Origin: Nymphaea colorata
Lineage: Eukaryota > Streptophyta > Magnoliopsida > Nymphaeales > Nymphaeaceae
DNA: 64,000 nt
NCBI RefSeq assembly: GCF_008831285.2
Contig: NC_045147.1
Coordinates: 18,268,854-18,332,853 of the forward strand
Reading direction: 5' to 3'
Below the pieces are notes generated by a model. The model worked only from the letters and a program-made list of their open reading frames with translations. It was not told the DNA's origin and did no database searches. Below are positions 35,621 through 54,480 of the stretch, piece after piece; the stretch's first letter is position 1, and the number at the start of each line of letters is the position of its first letter. The position numbers and the translations under genes are program-made.

Positions 35621-38600
35621 CCAAGAGTTTCAACTGTGCTGCTTCCATGTGTACGTGCTCGATTCCTTTTCTTCCTTTTTCTTTCTTCCATGCATGTCTT
35701 ATTTAATCTGTGCTGTCCTTTTTTCTGGTTCCGGCAGGTTGAGGCGGTGATAGAATATTTCAGAACAGGCTAATAAGACATGGCCATGGGCCTCTCTCTG
35801 TCAGACCTGAGGGAGATCGATAAATCAGAACAAACCACAGATACATCTGCTAGATATGTTTATGTATTTACCCATTAGGAAGTTAAATATGTCGTGTGAA
35901 TGACTACTCCTTCTATAAGTGCAGTTCGAAACTTCACGTTTCAACTATATGGCCTAAACGCTAGTTGCATCTGCGACTTAATTTCGGAGGGCGACAAATT
36001 CATTCTGTCTCGACTCTTACGTGAGACAACTAGAGTACCAGTACTCCTGTAACTTGATTGAGGGTTTTAAATGCTCAAGAATTACCGCGACAAATGACAT
36101 TTTACCAACTGAAACAAAAGGTATCGTAGACCTGAAAGAGAGAAGCGTCGTTTTCGAAGTTGCAGTTTCGTTGATCGGTTTATAGCACTTCAAGTGAGTG
36201 TTTACTAGAAAATCTACAGTCTACTTTTTTCCTTTTTATTTTAAAGTTTAAACGAACCCATCTGTACGTCACCTTGGACACCATCTGCCTAACTCTACAG
36301 TGCACACCCATATGAATACAAGAAACACAAACCAACCGTTCCCGTAGTTACAGTAGGGCCCTTTCATACGAGAGAGAGGACATGAAAAAGAAACAACTGG
36401 TAGTGCCATGGTCATGTGATCCATGAACTCCACTCTGACTAGAAATTCAAGGAAAGAGAAGAAAATTCTCACAAGCTATCACTACAACCATACATAGATT
36501 GCATTAAATCCATCCATCTAGCCTTAAACCTAACTTTCTACGTGTTAATTGAACCTGCTGATGCTTGTGATTGCACTCAAGGTTATGGTGGCCCCGCTCT
36601 TTTCAACATGAAAGAGACCCTTGAGTGGAACTTAACATTTTTGTTCAGTGATAATATTGTTCATTTCAGGATCAGACTCCGGATTGTTAAATGAATTATT
36701 TTAAGGAGCTGGGGCTTTATAAAGCGAGCCATTTAAGGCCGAGGTTGGCCCTCTATCAACGGAGGGACCCCACAAATTCGAACCTTATTCCAGACTGGTT
36801 CCCACTTATCACACTCCTCATCCACCCTCTTAATGACCGGCTAGACTATTGAACCCACCTCCGTGGCCTGCCTGACAAATTTTTGACCCTGACTGAGCTG
36901 CTCGGGCGCCTAAGGTTAGACCTGTTTTCTAGAAAGAAGAAGTCACTACCTTTCATGGCCATGTGTTTAATGGAGTTGGACTGGGCCAATTTGTGGGTTT
37001 ACTTTACTAACTGAGTCTGACAGTAGCAATAGCTTTAGATCTTCTGTAGATGGGAAATGGACTTCTTCTTTAGATGGGAAACGGTCTAAGAATAAGTCCT
37101 TTCTCTTGGGGATTACAAGAGTCTTAAGTTTAGATGGTCTCCTGGGCTTGAGCTGACTATATTGCCATCTGATCTACTATATGTCCATCCACACGTACTA
37201 GAATTCACTGAAAATATAGAAATTTTGAAGACAACTTTCAGACTAATCAATTTCCAATGGCTATTCATAGGGAAAATAATCATATTTCAAAGATGTTGAT
37301 GGAATTGGAGAAGATGGGTTGGATGTTAACTACAATCTAAAGGTCAATTTAGAATTAAATGCAAATGCAAAACTCCAAATGACCAAAAAGTGCAGAGTAT
37401 GGTCCTTTCCAGACCATATATTGAACCATATAGATTCCTTCCCAGTGTAATTAGGGTTTCATGCTGATTCTTCAATGCCATGACTTAGGGAGCACGTTTG
37501 TGAATGGTCTAGCATGACTTTTGTCATGGGAAAAATCACATCTTATGCTGATACCTCAGCTACCTTCTTGTGAAGGGAGCCAATTATTGGATATGATTAT
37601 GAATAAAAAAGCATAAACATATTCTTGGTTTGTTTAAGATATTTATTATGTAAAAATAGCATTGCAGATTAGAGCATCACCTCACAAACAAATATCTTGT
37701 TCTCGCAAGGTTTTTGCCATCCATTGATATTGTCGTGACTAAAGCTTAGATGGCAATTTCTTGTTTGTTCAAAATTAGGAGGAAACCTTCGTCAAGACGC
37801 CAACGGAGACGAAGAATTTCAATGGAAGGACGGATTTTCCGTGTGGAAAATGCTATGAATATGAACATAAGCTAACATGCATGCTCTATACTCCATATTA
37901 GGTGTAAGCTTAATTATTAATTAAAATGTTTCCTAGTCTATGAATTCCATTTCTGCTTTCTTCTCTAGCATAATATTTCAAGTTCAAGATCTGGGTCAAT
38001 GAAGGTTCTTGTGAGCAACTTTTACCTGCTAGTCTATGGCTACATTGTGTAGCCTGTGAAAGCACAACCTGTTAAGTAAGTTCAAGATCTGGATCATAGT
38101 AGGTTAATATGAGAAGCTTTATTTTAACTAGTTTGTGGATCTCATTCTGCCAAATGTAATAGAATGAGCTGGTAGCAGTTTATTTCTCACAACATTTTGT
38201 AAAAGGCAAACTAGCTAGGGTTTCATGAACTTAGCTACCATGTCACATTGAGGAAGTCTACTGATCAAGACTGGGCTCAAGTTACTTCGGTGAAGAATCT
38301 GAGTCACCGTTTCATGCTTTCACATGGAGAACATAGACTTGGTTTACACCATGCCATCCAATTTCCACCTTATCCATTGGAAAGCCCAAGAGGAGGAAGC
38401 ATGCCTCATATATATTAGCTTGCAATGGAGATATACTTGGTCGCACAGTAAATGCAAGCGTCAAGGTAATTGAATTTCAGGAACTTGGTCTCACGGACGT
38501 TTTACTACAGGGCAACCTGTCACACTGGATGTTGAATGTGCAATAGATGAGTAAATTATGCAACCGAAAGTTTGATAGAATATCAGGAACTTCGTCAGGT

Positions 38601-40731
38601 CTAACCAATGATGCATTCAAAAGTTCCAAAGTTGCATTTATTGAAGTGCCAAGAAAAAAAAAGGTGTCCAATATCTCAGAATTAAAGTTAGTTTCCGGTA
38701 TTGTTCAACAACTTAAAGCTCAAGAAACTAAAACCATTGGCGATCTGGCGAGTCGAAAAGTTGGTAAGATATATCACGATCTCGGCCACACTTGAAGAAA
38801 CGCACTTTTTGAACCAAACACGTTAGTTTCGAGTTCACGAGATCAGGAACGCACCTAATTTAGCTAAGATCTCAGCGTCAATGAGTCTATCTTTGGCGAC
38901 TGAAAAAGAGGGGAGAAATTAGAAGGAGAAAAGGAAGATGGAGCTACGGAACGTTGTGGGGAGGAAGATGGAGAGTCCCACTGTAGTATGGCGACGGCCC
39001 TTCTCCGTCTGTCGTGTGGCCATGTGAAAGTGGGCAGTGAAGTCAAAGAAACGGGAGGCCGGTTGGCCACACCAGCCAGGCGTGCAGCAGACGATATCGG
39101 CGCCCACATACAGACACACATAAACACAGCGTCTCGGCACTGCCACCATAAAGAAAAACCAATTTTCTGCCATGGAGGACGTAATCAAATGCTCAGAACA
39201 GCTTCTCCTTCACCTTCTTCCGTTGGTTCACCTTCGTAGAAAGACTTATCAGTTTACTTTTCTGGTCTAATCTTGGCGCAGAGACAGACAGACGAGAGAG
39301 AGGCCCGCTTAATCTGCTTTTTGTTCAACTTTCCTTTCTTGCTCAGATCTGGGGTGTCGTTGCTTCTTCATCTTGCTTTCGCTGTCGTCTGTTTTTTTTC
39401 TTTTAAGGTCAAAATGAAATTATTTTCTGCATTTTCATCCATGGAACGAAGATGAGAAGAGCAGGTCAGAAGGCCCGCATAGGAGAACTCCAGATGGTGT
39501 CCTCAAGTTGGTGGGGTTCTTAATATTAAAGTTCCGGGGGACACCATCATTGGTATTCTGGACTGCTGTGGCCACTAATCTGCATAAATGGTCGGTGAGG
39601 ATATCAGAGCACAGAAATGGCGTGATTCTCCTTGAAACACCGCCATGGTGTTCCCTTGTGCATGAGAAGCTCAAGCACTTTGCTCAAAGTATGCAAGACT
39701 CAATAATCCATCTTGTCGGTTCACTTGTTCTTCCTTGGCAAGGAAGCTCTTGAATCGAAACCTAAATTGAAATCCAGTTCCGTGAGAGCTACCAGCTTTT
39801 AAATAAGTATCATATCTAGACTTGTGCAAAATAGAGGACAAACAAAATTTTTTCTTTTGTTGTAAACAATACAAAGTGAATTTCTCCTTGTTCTTTGTCA
39901 AATAAAGAAGCAAGGACTCGATCGATTATTCAGGCCCGTTCTCAGCTGATTTCTCTGGAAATTACTATGGTAGAACATTGATCAACTGACTTTTCATTGC
40001 TTCCCTATTGTATTAGTAGATTAACATCGTAACCTTGACACATTCTCGTAGTTCAGCCCTTTTTTGACAATTATTGTGGCAATCAACACCACATATGAAA
40101 TTCAGAAAAAAGGGCAGATCTATTGGAATTGCAGCCCTATAGGGGGCGCTTGTAGGTAATTTGACTTCATCCCAACCAAGGTCACCTTGTCTCGCTCTAG
40201 AGCTGGGTCCAAGCTAGTGGGCGCGGTTTTGAGTGATCAAGCTTGAGTGAGATATTTTAAAAGGTCAACTCGAATGAGTGCCAGAATTAGCTCGTCAGAA
40301 TTAGCTCGTCAGAGTTTGATATAATTGGATGCATAATATCCTGAAATACATTGAGAGAGTCCATCAAAACTTATTTAAATTTAGAACCTAAGTTTATTTG
40401 ACTAAGACATTTGGCTATGTCAATATTGTCACAGATAACTTGCCGTATATGGAAAGAGTATATATACTTTGCGATGTCTTGAGAGTCCACGGATGCGTCT
40501 GAAGTTTTGATTCAAGAACAAAGTTAATTTGTTTGATAAGTAAGTTTAAATTCCTTAATTGGAGCCTCCTTCAACACTGAATCATTCCTTGATGGTCTGA
40601 GCTTCCATCAAACAATTTTGTTGAGCTCAGTATTTGTGCATGGCTCATCATCCTGCAAATTAAGCTCCAACTTCCTGCTTGTTGGGGGATAGACTCTTGA
40701 CCTTTAATAACTTCATTTCTAATGGTAGTGA

Positions 40732-40963
40732 GTGAATGATAGCTCCGACTATCCAAATCACCTAGCCAACTACCCAAAGTTGTCTATATAAAGCAAATGG
40801 ATGTTTGAAAGAAAAACAAACAAAAAAAAGTATAAATTAATATTAAATGATGAAAATGGCATTCACTTTTTTCTTATTGTTTTTCTCTCAAACATCCATC
40901 ATGTTGAATCAGATAACCCTAGTTAGATGGTTAGGTAACTTTGAAAAGCCAGAGCCATTATAC
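40732..40963 (-). mobile_element. Miniature inverted-repeat element, copy 2
   Basis: Read on the minus strand, the stretch from ATGGCTCTGGCTTTTC through CTAACCATCT, ATCTGATTCAACAT and GGATGTTTGAGAG to GTGATTTGG follows the 9691-9906 element in order and spacing. It also has an internal inverted repeat around GGATGTTTGA (about 40799 and 40899). Its ends are more decayed than in copy 1. Confidence 0.55.
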
Positions 40964-41116
40964 AATTTTCATATATATATATCATGGCTCATCATCATGC
41001 CAAGTTTGGGGATAAGCTCCTAACCTTTATTAACTTCATTGTTAACGACAATGAAGCATACATTCTTACATAGTCTAAGGTCATAGAGTGGCACCCATTT
41101 GGACATGGTCAAACCC

Positions 41117-41118
41117 TA

Positions 41119-41162
<44 letters not shown>
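41117..41162. repeat. Compound (TC)n(TA)n microsatellite
   Basis: TC units switch into TA units without interruption over about 46 bases. Confidence 0.9.
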
Positions 41163-42958
41163 GGAATCCAAGGCTGCCCACATGCAAGATTGTGGTCAAT
41201 GGATCTGTAGCTAAGAATAACTTAAGTGGAGTTGTCCGTCTTCGCAAGACCTCGCCGGGCTCAAACCGCCATTAGATTAGTAGGAATTGTGCACAGAACA
41301 ATATTGCTCAACTTTGAATACCTTGCCCACATAATAGGTCAAGGTTGCCCAGAATGGCCAACAATTTCATTAGCTCATAGTGGCCCAGAGACAGACGGCC
41401 CAGCCGGACCTTGATTCACCATTTTCAGTCACATATAAAAGATAAATTAGGTGGCGTGACACCAAAAAGATGACAAAGAAGCAGGGAAGAAGAAAAAAAA
41501 AGGCAAAATAAAAGGTGGAACGGCAATGAGAAAGGAAGAAATGTGGGGCTAAGAAAGACTTGGCTAAGACTTGGGCACCTAGCAGGACCGACCACAAGCC
41601 GCGCCAGACCAAGGCTGTCGTGATCGTTAGTCCCACATAGTGCCGGCCAAGCCTGATAAGGACAGGGGACCTCGATGGACTCGAGGTCTACCCAGGTTCC
41701 GGCTGGGCTGGCAACAAAAATCTAGGTGCAAATATTCCCCCCCGCACTAGTGAAAGTTAAACAAAAAAGCAACGAAATGTATGCTGATATATTCGTATCA
41801 AGCAAGGAGAAAAACACGAAAAACAGATCGGCTGAGAACCTTTAAATTAGAATTTTTTTTCCGCATGATGTTCACTTTCTTAAAGATTAATTTATAGATC
41901 TATAATATCATAGTAGCTGTCAGCTCTTTGGTTGAGCAGTATGCATCCGAGAAGAAAGGCAACCAAACAACCAAACTTCGCTTTCATTTTGGCTGGACAG
42001 AATTTGACAAGGACACGCATCTCAAATTTCAATGAATTCAATGTGCATAACTTTGACTACTTCTTTCATCTTTTTTGTTGTTAGGGGGATGTTTTCTTCT
42101 CAAAAGTGATGCTTCATTTGTCCTTTGGGAAGAGGAATCTTGGGTCTTGTGAATGAATGTGTTGAGTTCAAACCCTCGATCATGAATGTTTGGTTTCCAC
42201 GACGCGGGAGGAAGAAGAAGAAAAAACAGAAGAAGATTGGAGCCTGATAGAATATGGTAGCTAGCTACATGGATAGGGCGACAGTAGCATCGTAACGTAT
42301 AACTTGGACTCTTCTCCTTATGCGTCGCCGAATATATCGAAAGCCGACTCGTCCCTACGCTACTACTAGCTTTGCCTAACAGGAAGCTCATTACAAACCA
42401 TCTAAAATTAGGCACGCAGAATATTCCAATTTCAACGTTGGTAGTATGTTTTTGTATTCACAAAACTGAAAAACGTCATTTCATCGTCTTCGCTATCTCT
42501 CTCTTGTTTCCTTCTTCGTCAGCGTCGGCAGGAGGAGATCCGTTTACACAGCCAAATGGATCGAGACTTGTTGAAGAAGGTCAAAAGATCAAGTGTCGGT
42601 TGCGCCTACATCCCGACATAATCTGGTAGGGAAGCCTAACTCTACTTCACGATTAATAGAGGAAGATGCTTACCGGATTCATTTTGTAGTGATCGATCGA
42701 GAAAGTATAAATATGGTGGAGAAATTCGATACCATTAATGTCTAAATTGCCGCAAATTTAGTTTCACAGATGAATACCGAAATTTAACGTGCGAAGTATG
42801 TAATCATCCTAGCGCCATTCCCAATCAACTGAGAAATCTTTGCATGAACACCCATGCTCATTTTATCATTTTAAAGGTTACATACCATTTGCCGCCTTGC
42901 TTAATTGTGAGAGACTCAAGAGAGAGAGAGAATATATATATATATATATATATATATA

Positions 42959-43222
42959 CATGCCTCTGTGTTCTATCTCCATCTAGTGCCAACCTGGCCA
43001 GACAAAGTCACTATATTGTCATGACTGGTCTAGGTTGCCGTATCAAATGTAGGGTGACAGTGCTTGTGTGTATATATATATATATATATACATGCCTCTG
43101 TGTTCTATCTCCATCTAGTGCCAACCTGGCCAGACAAAGTCACTATATTGTCATGACTAGTCTAGGTCGCCCTATCAAATGTAGGGATTAAGTTCCAAAA
43201 TCTGATAGTGCTTGTGTGTGTG
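42959..43222. repeat. 132-bp tandem duplication
   Basis: Two head-to-tail copies (from 42959 and 43091), each starting CATGCCTCTGTGTTCTATCT. They share CCAACCTGGCCAGACAAAG and ATCAAATGTAGGG and end in a GTGTG(TA)n tract. The second copy has a small insertion before its TA tract. TA runs at each junction suggest the duplication arose by unequal exchange or slippage between them. Confidence 0.9.
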
Positions 43223-43273
43223 TATATATATATATAACTCTTAAATGCAATACTTATAAGGAATCATCTTGGC

Positions 43274-43370
43274 CATTGATCTTTCCAAGATAGAAGGTTG
43301 AGAGAAAATTATCCAAGATAAAAGGTTGAGAGAAAATTAAGAAAAAAAAAAAGAAGATAAGATATTTTAG
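43274..43370 (+). mobile_element. Dispersed element fragment, copy related to 25.6 kb
   Basis: Contains CATTGATCTTTCCAAGAT, GGTTGAGAGAAAATT and GATATTTTAG in the order seen at 25631-25702 on the minus strand. Within it a 28-bp unit is tandemly doubled (43285-43312 and 43313-43340), which the other copy lacks. Confidence 0.55.
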
Positions 43371-44495
43371 TTTTCTTATATTAATTCACACACGCACACA
43401 TACATATGTACACATAATTAAAAATTTGTCACTAAAAAAAAGAACAACAATTTATGGTAATTTTGACAATTGTTTATAGTGCTCTCAATTCTTATTTTTA
43501 ATCCTTTGTCCTATGTGAATATTCAGCGTTGGCAGATTTGAGTCCTCTTATATATTTGCGTTTTGGTGTGTATGAAATATATGTTTAAAGTGCCTACACA
43601 TTTGAGATATTTGAATAAACACAAGCTCTTCAGGAAACTATGAGAAGATTGGCGTGGCCTACATTGTGCATACCTAACTCCAACTAACCCTCTGAAATAG
43701 TTTGCTGTTTTTTCAAGTTCCTAGCCTTGCAGCAGATTTTTATTCAACAGAGATAATAAATCGCCAGAGTGGTGGTCCTGGGAGCAATTATATATCATAA
43801 AAGGCAGGTCCTACACTTGGACATTTAAAAAGAGGTGTTAACATCTTTCTTTTTGAATACATAGGCAGACTCTGGTCACTTGACTTTCTTCAACCCAAAT
43901 CCAGCTGGGCGAAAGGGGTTGTTGGTGAACATTAATTTTATCGTAGATTAGATGCCTATTACTTGGAATATCTCTAGAGAGGCTCCTTTTTCATGTCAAC
44001 AATGTGAAAAGAAAAAACTCATTGTCAATTTAGATATTTCAGACATAAAATGCAGCTAATTAATTGGCTTCATTGTGATGCCGATCGAGCCACTGGTCTC
44101 TGACATCTCTCAGATTCAAACCTTACTGGCGTTCGACCAATATTCTCTTCATATTCATATCTTTAAGTAAACACAAAATATAAATGTCCACAGAAACATG
44201 GTTTGCAGCTTACAAAAATAAATTAATTTAACTTTGGTGCGACAAAAAAGCAAAAGAGTAAGATAGAGATAGAGAGAGATTTTAGAGGCCAATGTATATG
44301 CCAATCGGCTATCTTCTATCAGCATGTCGTCATCGATCGTAGTGTGACATCATATATATATATATATATAGACATGCAGAAGCGGGCGAGCTGCGCTTTC
44401 AATGTTCAAAAAAGTAGTTTATTCTTCCAATGTGGCGTCCCCATATCAACATGTACAAAACCCAAATGGCACCACCTGGTTTCAAAAGATTATCA

Positions 44496-44681
44496 TCAAG
44501 GGCGGAACTAGAAATTTTTTTTATGAGAGAGGCCTAATTAAAGTTTCTAAACTTTGACAAGGGCTAAAATATCATTTTTTAACATTTTTATATAAGATAA
44601 ATAAAAACTTTTAAAATTTACATGTATTTTTTTTTTTTTGAAAGGGGGCAGGGCTCGTGCCAACCCCGGGAATCCACCCCT
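44496..44681. mobile_element. hAT-like miniature element with 8-bp target duplication
   Basis: The 186-bp AT-rich element is flanked by GATTATCA (44488-44495) and GATTACCA (44682-44689), an 8-bp target duplication with one change. The ends are TCAAGGGCGGAAC on the left and TCCACCCCT on the right. Its left half aligns with the short copy at 10503. Confidence 0.65.
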
Positions 44682-47600
44682 GATTACCATGGCTTTTGAG
44701 AAAATGTTCAAGGGAATTATGTGGACATATGAAAGTACCTTTGGTCATCTGAGCATCTAATGGCTTTCCAGTGTCTTCTTCGGATTCTAACGGTTTTACC
44801 CAAATTCAATTATACGGAAGTGGTTTTCCACAGAAAAAAAAAATGGGCGATCACATTTTATAGGTAAAGATTCAAAACGAGGTGCAGCAGGCTTTTCAGA
44901 TCACACAATTCCACTTATACGTCAAAGCAATATCTTTTTGAATAATATAATTTTTGGAGATTCCAACCATATCCATGTATATTGTCGAATTTTTGAAAAC
45001 TGGGACAGCTATATATTGGACGGCTGATTAAATTAATCTTGTCCATACAAACCCATGGAAATGATCGTATTTGGGTGTTGCAATGGAAAACTAGAACCGA
45101 ATTTGTGATTCAAAATTTTGACGTTTTTCCTTGTGCTTTGGTATGATCTTTCTCCTCTTATTGACAAATTCTACAAGCTATAACTTCGTTCTTTAGGATC
45201 GAGAATGATATCCGTTGATGAAACCATGCATGCACACCATTTTTACACTACAGGAAATTTAGTCATTACTAACGCGAACAAAGAAAGTGTTGGTAAGTTT
45301 AGCAGTTCACGTATACGAAGACGAATAGCGTCTACGATAAGCTCTTTAGTGGCGTTAAGCAGTATCGAATTAAAGAATCCAAACAGATCACGTAACACAC
45401 ATACAAAAATTGGTGTCAGTTAGAGGTGAGCTTCGGATCGGGCTCCATTAGGATTGACAATATAAACTTTTATGTTATTTTATGTTATTATCAAAAGGAA
45501 CTTGATAATCTGAAGTTATTTTATGTTAGTTGCAACTTTTAGACGTTAAAGTTTGAAGTGACAAAAGCCGCATGGTCACTATACACAAACAGTTGATTCT
45601 GCATATGTAAAAGCCGCTTTGTCTTTTTGAAAGATACTCCAAAAGAAAGGCAGTACGTATGTTACTTTTAAGAAATAAAATCACCTCTTTTGCTGAGGCT
45701 AATTCAAGTTTCAAGTGCACAAGACTCCCAGTTAAAGGTTAAGAGATAATTCACTATTCACAATCTATGGGCAATCTATATAAGAAAGTGTCTCCGTGTG
45801 TAATGAAGAATACAAGCCAGACCTGTCTCTTCCTAGGATGTCACATCTTAGCAAATACATTGAAGGGAAAGGCGTAATGGTCGGAATTTTTATGGTTTTT
45901 ATAAGCCAAGGTCTACTTCTTATTATTAGTATTGTTATTATTATTATATGTTGGGTGAGCGCAGCCATCCAATAACTTGGCAGTTCAGTAAGTAATGTTC
46001 ATACTGGACTTTACGTATCAGCTTGCTAGCTAGGGAAGAGTGAAAACTCAGTAACTGCGCAGAAGAAAAATTAAAACTCAGAACTCCTAAAAAAAGAAAA
46101 TCCAAATTCAGCATGGAAATTGGATTTTATAACTCTTCTGCTTCTAGATCAGTCTGAATCCACTGATTTTAAAATTCAAAGAATTTGATTTCTGCAGCCG
46201 GTTGAATTGACTAATGTTAATTGATATGAAAGATTACCTAAAACCTTTCATAACCACAACTGAGGATGGGACAACCATTTATCCTGAATCAGGTAGACCA
46301 GTGGTGGTGGCGGCTCCCACCATCTTGACCCCCAGGCGCCACGGATTACAATACGTTGATGAATAATGAGGGATTGGGACGTTCCACATGCATGCACTCA
46401 TCAGTAATCAAACTCAGCAGCAATTTCAATTTAATCGAAACCTTTCCACTCAACTTCATTCATTTATGTGTTCGTCTGTGGAAGAATGGCAAGGTGCCTG
46501 TTGCTCGATCTGCTGCAGAGTGCTTATTCCCGAGGACTTCGTTAAACTAGCCGGAAGACAGAATCCTCCCCTGAAACTTAACATTTTCCGATTGAATTGA
46601 CAAGTTTCTAGACAGCTTCCTCACTCCAAATCCTGGGACTGTAGCATTTCTTGGTCTAATTGTAATACCCTTGAGGGGAAAGGATGTTGTCATGTTTGAT
46701 GCGAAATTATACTAGATTAATCTTGCCCTTCTAATTAATCATCTTCTAATTGCTGAAAATCTTTTCTTTTTCTCTACTGTGCAGTCATGCTCGAAAGAAG
46801 GGGAGTTTGTTTCTCTAATCGGCAGACCATAGATGCATATTCTAGCTTTTTGGGTTTCATGATAGCAAGAATCTTTCAGCCATGAAAAGAAGTTTTCGAT
46901 TCTCCCTTGTAGTGGAAGCGATAGGAAAAGGCTAGTTCAATCTAGTAGCCGTTTGAGTTCAGAAAAGAAAAAGCGTTCAACTTTAATGAATCTGCGAACC
47001 TCACAAAATTCAGGAGGACCACCCTTTGTTTGATTTCGTTTGTCTTTATCTCCTTCTTCACTGTTTGGATAACATAGACCTGGTACCACTCGATACCCAT
47101 CCATCTAGATGCCAATTCTCTAGCCTCTGGTCCATCTGCTGACACTACGTAGACTGCCTCCCAAACGTGCAATGACGTGCACAACTTACATCCATATGAT
47201 CCACGATGCATGAAGGATAACGATGTAGCTAGATTTCTGTACTTTCAATTTCCGGTCAATTGGCCAAGTTGGTCTTTCTGATCTTCGTTTGCTTGGTGGC
47301 AATTGATAATCTTATGGGACTATAGAAAATTCAACGATCATAGAAAGCGGAAGGATACAAAAGGCTTTGATTTCATGTTAACATCGGCCATAGATGCATG
47401 AACGTGGAAGGGCGGGCGACATATGGGCTTTTTAAACCTTGCAAGAGTGTTGTGAGCAGTGTTGTCAGTCCCGATTCTGATACTGTTTCAGGTTGCTGGA
47501 TGATGGGGCGTAATGGCCGATTCGCATTGGTTTGTATCGGAATATTAAACTATTTAATAAGTACAAATGATTTAGAATTTGAGATACCAATCAGACTCGG

Positions 47601-48502
47601 CCATTTAAGTTTTCATTTGTAATGCAATGTGGCAAGCGGCCAAAACGAGATCGGTTTTTCATTCACTTTCTTGGTGCTATCTTTTTTCGAAGGACTTGTT
47701 CATTTCGTAAATTTTTGTCCGTGACATGCTTGTTATGCCAATAATAGTCTCGATCACTTTAGGCATTGGACTCACAGTGTTCAAATCTGAGGTCAAGATT
47801 TCATTCTTCGGATTCCGAGGTCCATCTCTTGGCATAAACCGGAAAAGATCTGCCTAACCCCAATTTTGCTTGTTTGCAGAGAAAACTCAGTGTGAACAAG
47901 GTAAAGGTGCTAGTTTTCAAAAGCAGAACAAAATAGCTGGCTGGCCACCCAATTTTTCAGAAACATTATCGGCTGATGGGTGTTCTATCCTTATTTCCAT
48001 GTTTGCCGTGCAATCTTGGGAATCAGAGTCCCTTTTGTCGAAATTCTGCATTTTACACAGTCCAGTCATCAGATTCAACATCACCTACCACTACCAGTAA
48101 GACTCTGCGTGATCATTCATTTCCTTGGTGAATGTGCATGCTTCCAAAACCAGTGATGATAAAATAGCTGCTTGAAGGAAATGGCTTAGGTTCATTCTGA
48201 CATGCAAAATGACGCACTTCACCTGTTGCATGCGCTATTTTCTGCACTACTGGTTCTCAGGCCCGAGTTGATCTGAGGTATGCATGCACACACTGAGACT
48301 GAGACAGAGACAGAGACAGAGACAGAGAGAACAAATGTGCGCGTCATCCATGTTCCACGCTTAAAACTCAACACACGCATGAGTTGAATGGTAGGCAAAT
48401 GAGAAATTGATTGAGCAATATCAGAGGCAATATTCTGAATACTAAATACAGCAGGAATCTTCTTGAGAAGTCATAAATGAAGCATGTCCTAGAAAGCATA
48501 AA

Positions 48503-54303
<5,801 letters not shown>

Positions 54304-54480
54304 GTCAGAAAATTAAAAGAAGCCCGCAGGAGCTGGCAAGAACGGCCGCTCGAATATGAGCTCTAACACCCAAGGCGAGCGAATTCTGCAGGCAAACGAT
54401 AACTATTCAGGACAAAATTCAAATGGCTTGTAGGATTTTCAGATTTTGAGACGTCGGTGTAGCTGAATTAACTACGCTGG

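Larger units (their letters stand above)
35700..48502. other. Gene-poor repeat region between WRKY and guanosine deaminase
   Basis: No frame here could be linked to a protein family. I see microsatellites (41117-41162; TA runs at 42.9-43.2 and 44.35 kb), a 132-bp tandem duplication, three miniature-element copies and short GC-rich phrases near 36.7 kb that look like old transposon debris. Frames such as 38919-39188 (-) and 39508-39753 (+) are open but unrecognised. The last few hundred bases are probably the 3' UTR and downstream flank of the deaminase gene. A GAGACA hexamer tract lies at about 48295-48330. Confidence 0.5.

Noticed and set aside
39508..39753. Plus-strand 81-codon frame and nearby frames at 38.9-39.2 kb
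   Set aside because: Plausible residue mix but no family match, no good splice context, and competing frames on both strands.
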